From contig CAYQJD010000015.1 in the NCBI GenBank assembly GCA_964417835.1, positions 1 through 21,885 of the forward strand: a DNA stretch of 21,885 nucleotides, written 5' to 3'. Both the position numbers and the translations under genes were made by a program. This stretch comes from UMGS1124 sp964417835 (GTDB lineage: Bacteria > Bacillota_I > Bacilli_A > RF39 > UBA660). The notes beneath the pieces were generated by a model. The model was not told where the DNA came from, searched no databases, and saw nothing but the letters and a program-made list of their open reading frames with translations. Positions within the stretch are counted from its first letter, which is position 1, and every line of letters begins with the position of its first letter. Of this stretch, positions 20,160-21,885 are shown in pieces.

Positions 20160-20406
20160 ATATTAACATTTTATATTTATTAACTATTGCATTAATTTTT
20201 ATAAAATTTTCATTAGAAAAATGACTTTTATATTTTACTAAGTTAAATTCGTTAGGATTATTTAATACTTCTTTGTATTTAGATTTTATAAAATTATATA
20301 TAAAATCTAATTCATTATTATTAAGATTAATATTATTTTTTAAAGCAAAGTTATTTATATCACTTTTTGAAATTTTATTTATATAAGATTCTATTATATT
20401 AAACAA
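20158..20406 (-). CDS. Small DUF2624-like protein (YqfT-type)
   Basis: From a TTG at 20406 the protein has 82 residues. The - strand GGTGAT at 20416-20411 sits 4 nt before this TTG, matching the site-to-start spacing of neighbouring genes. The in-frame TTG at 20418 overlaps that site and is rejected. The sequence is helical and rich in Asn, Lys and Ile, with SDINNFALKNNINLNNNELD and a C-terminal NENFIKINAIVNKYK. The pattern of 'find the residue position, then a helix pair' resembles DUF2624 proteins of Bacilli, but similarity is judged by eye. Function unknown. It is divergent from the PBP2-like gene. Confidence 0.55.
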   Translation of the reverse strand: MFNIIESYINKISKSDINNFALKNNINLNNNELDFIYNFIKSKYKEVLNNPNEFNLVKYKSHFSNENFIKINAIVNKYKMLI

Positions 20407-20472
20407 ATTAATCACCAATATATTGTATGTTTTATTATTAAAATAAATTACATACTAATAATGGTGAACTTT

Positions 20473-21885
20473 ATGAAAAAATATGTTTTATATATATTAG
20501 TTATATTTATATTTTTAATTTCAGTAATTAGAATGGGATATTTAATGTTTTATAAAGCAGAGCATTATAATAATATACTCTCAAGTAAGAATAATAAAAT
20601 TATTTATGGAGCTAGTGCTCCAAGGGGTAGAATTTTAGATAGAAATGGTAACATTATAGTAGACAATGTTGGCGTTAAAACTATTATTTATAATAAATTA
20701 AATAATGTTTCAGAAAAAGAAGAAATAGAGATTTCTTTGAAATTAGCAAGTATTTTAGATATAGATATAGGGAGTATAAATGAACAAAAATATTTTTATT
20801 ATATAAATCATAAATCAGATATAAATAAAAAAGTTAGTAGTGATATTTTAAAAAGATATGAAGAAAGAAAGTTAGATAGCAATAAATTATTACAATATAA
20901 ATTAGATTTAATAACAAATGAAATGTTAGATAGTTTAAGTGATGATGAAAAAAAAGCTTCTAATATATTTAATATAATGAATAAAGGATATAATTATCAG
21001 GATAAAATAATAAAGAAAGATTGTACAGATTATGAATATAGTACTATTTTAGAATTGAATTTGACTGGTATACGTTGTGAGCTAACTTTTATTAGAAAAA
21101 ATAATTATAATGATATTCTTAATAACGTAATTGGATCTGTTGGCTATATTCCAAGTGAATATTTAAAAGATTATGAGAATAAAGGTTATAAAAGAGATGA
21201 TATAGTTGGTATAAGTTACTTGGAAAAGTATTATGAGGATTATTTAAAAGGTAGTAAAGCAGAGTATAAGATTAATAATGATAATACATTAAGTTTAGTT
21301 AAAGAAGCTAAGATAGGAAATGATTTAGTTTTAAATATAGATATTGAACTTCAACAAGAGATAGAAAAATTATTAGAAAATGAAATATTAAAATCTAAAG
21401 AATATAAGAGTACTAAATATTATAATGGTTCTTATATAATTGTAAGTGAACCTAATACTGGCTCAATCTTAGCCTTTGTAGGTAAAAGTTATTCTAATGG
21501 AAAATTTTATAATAATGAGATAGGTAATATAAATAAAAGTTACACTGTAGGAAGTGTCGTAAAAGCAGCAACTATTTCTGTTGGATATAAATATAATATA
21601 ATAGACTTTGGTACAAGAGTTACTGATTCTTGTGTTAAATTAAAAAATAAAACAAAAAAATGTAGTTGGAAAAGTCTAGGAAGTGTAGATGATTTACAAG
21701 CTTTAGCGTATTCTTCTAATTATTATCAATTTTTAATAGCAATAGGTCTTACAGGAGAAAAATATAAATATAATATGTCTTTAAGTAATTTAGATTATGC
21801 TTTTGAAACTTATAGAAATATGTTATCGAGTTATGGATTGGGTGTTTTAACTAATATTGATATTGAAAATGAAACAACAGGAATT
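20473..21885 (+). CDS. Class B penicillin-binding protein, PBP2-like (3' end outside window)
   Basis: Peptidoglycan transpeptidase; 471 codons are present and the frame is open at the window end. ATG 20473 has GGTGA 5 nt upstream; an ATG at 20461 is in frame but has no site. One N-terminal membrane anchor (about 4-26) is followed by APRGRILDRNGNIIVDN (about 49-65), the dimerisation-domain signature of class B PBPs. A long Lys/Asn-rich pedestal comes next. The transpeptidase domain starts near 290 (NTGSILAFV), with the active-site SVVK motif in YTVGSVVKA (about 394-402) and SSN in AYSSNYYQF. The KTG motif lies beyond the window. PBP2/MrdA versus a sporulation or FtsI-type paralogue cannot be decided here; no PASTA region can be seen. 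Confidence 0.88.
   Translation, partial: MKKYVLYILVIFIFLISVIRMGYLMFYKAEHYNNILSSKNNKIIYGASAPRGRILDRNGNIIVDNVGVKTIIYNKLNNVSEKEEIEISLKLASILDIDIGSINEQKYFYYINHKSDINKKVSSDILKRYEERKLDSNKLLQYKLDLITNEMLDSLSDDEKKASNIFNIMNKGYNYQDKIIKKDCTDYEYSTILELNLTGIRCELTFIRKNNYNDILNNVIGSVGYIPSEYLKDYENKGYKRDDIVGISYLEKYYEDYLKGSKAEYKINNDNTLSLVKEAKIGNDLVLNIDIELQQEIEKLLENEILKSKEYKSTKYYNGSYIIVSEPNTGSILAFVGKSYSNGKFYNNEIGNINKSYTVGSVVKAATISVGYKYNIIDFGTRVTDSCVKLKNKTKKCSWKSLGSVDDLQALAYSSNYYQFLIAIGLTGEKYKYNMSLSNLDYAFETYRNMLSSYGLGVLTNIDIENETTGI

Noticed and set aside
1..21885. CRISPR array, tRNA or rRNA genes, insertion sequences
   Set aside because: No regularly spaced repeats, cloverleaf sequences, rRNA-like segments or transposase frames were seen on either strand.

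Overview
The window is very AT-rich DNA with the standard genetic code. TGG is the only Trp codon in the long conserved genes, and TGA serves as a real stop in several overlapping gene pairs. The gene set points to a walled, low-GC member of the Bacillota, probably class Bacilli or a related uncultured lineage. It includes RbgA, RNase HII, FtsY-YlxM, GalU, a RecU plus class A penicillin-binding protein pair, YsxC, a T-box-controlled leuS, MiaA, an FtsK/SpoIIIE translocase and a PBP2-like protein. Species-level placement is not possible from the sequence alone. Shine-Dalgarno sites are mostly GGTGAT or AGGAG types.

Layout. Positions 1-173 hold the 3' end of an unknown gene and a short relic of an rbgA 5' end. 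Positions 174-1623 hold a small two-gene cassette (radical SAM SPL-like protein and a DUF5680 protein). Positions 1652-4749 carry rbgA, a broken small gene, rnhB, ftsY and ylxM, all on +. galU (4916-5767, +) has its own promoter and meets a class A PBP (5794-8673, -) at a shared bidirectional terminator. recU lies directly upstream of the PBP, and ysxC diverges from recU. Two overlapping prepilin-like genes follow at 9984-10854. Then comes a complete leucine T-box leader (about 10973-11161) controlling a small membrane protein gene and leuS (to 14329). After a terminator, miaA, a HExxH protein and a frame-disrupted small gene form an operon. ftsK (16587-18785) has its own promoter. A frame-broken polytopic membrane protein (18815-20079) and a small protein (20158-20406) lie on the - strand. 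A PBP2-like gene (20473 on) runs off the window end.

How the genes work together. Most of the window is housekeeping: ribosome assembly GTPases (RbgA, YsxC), SRP targeting (FtsY, YlxM), tRNA charging and modification (LeuRS, MiaA), wall synthesis (two PBPs, GalU) and chromosome handling (RecU, RNase HII, FtsK).

The most unusual features are four. First, leucyl-tRNA synthetase carries a complete Nudix hydrolase domain inside its editing region. Second, an uncharacterised three-TM protein sits between the leucine T-box and leuS. Third, a duplicated rbgA start brackets the radical SAM/DUF5680 cassette. Fourth, three promoters share the same -35/17/-10/17/ATG geometry, predicting roughly 10-nt mRNA leaders. 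Single-base frame disruptions occur in three poorly conserved genes but not in the long conserved ones.
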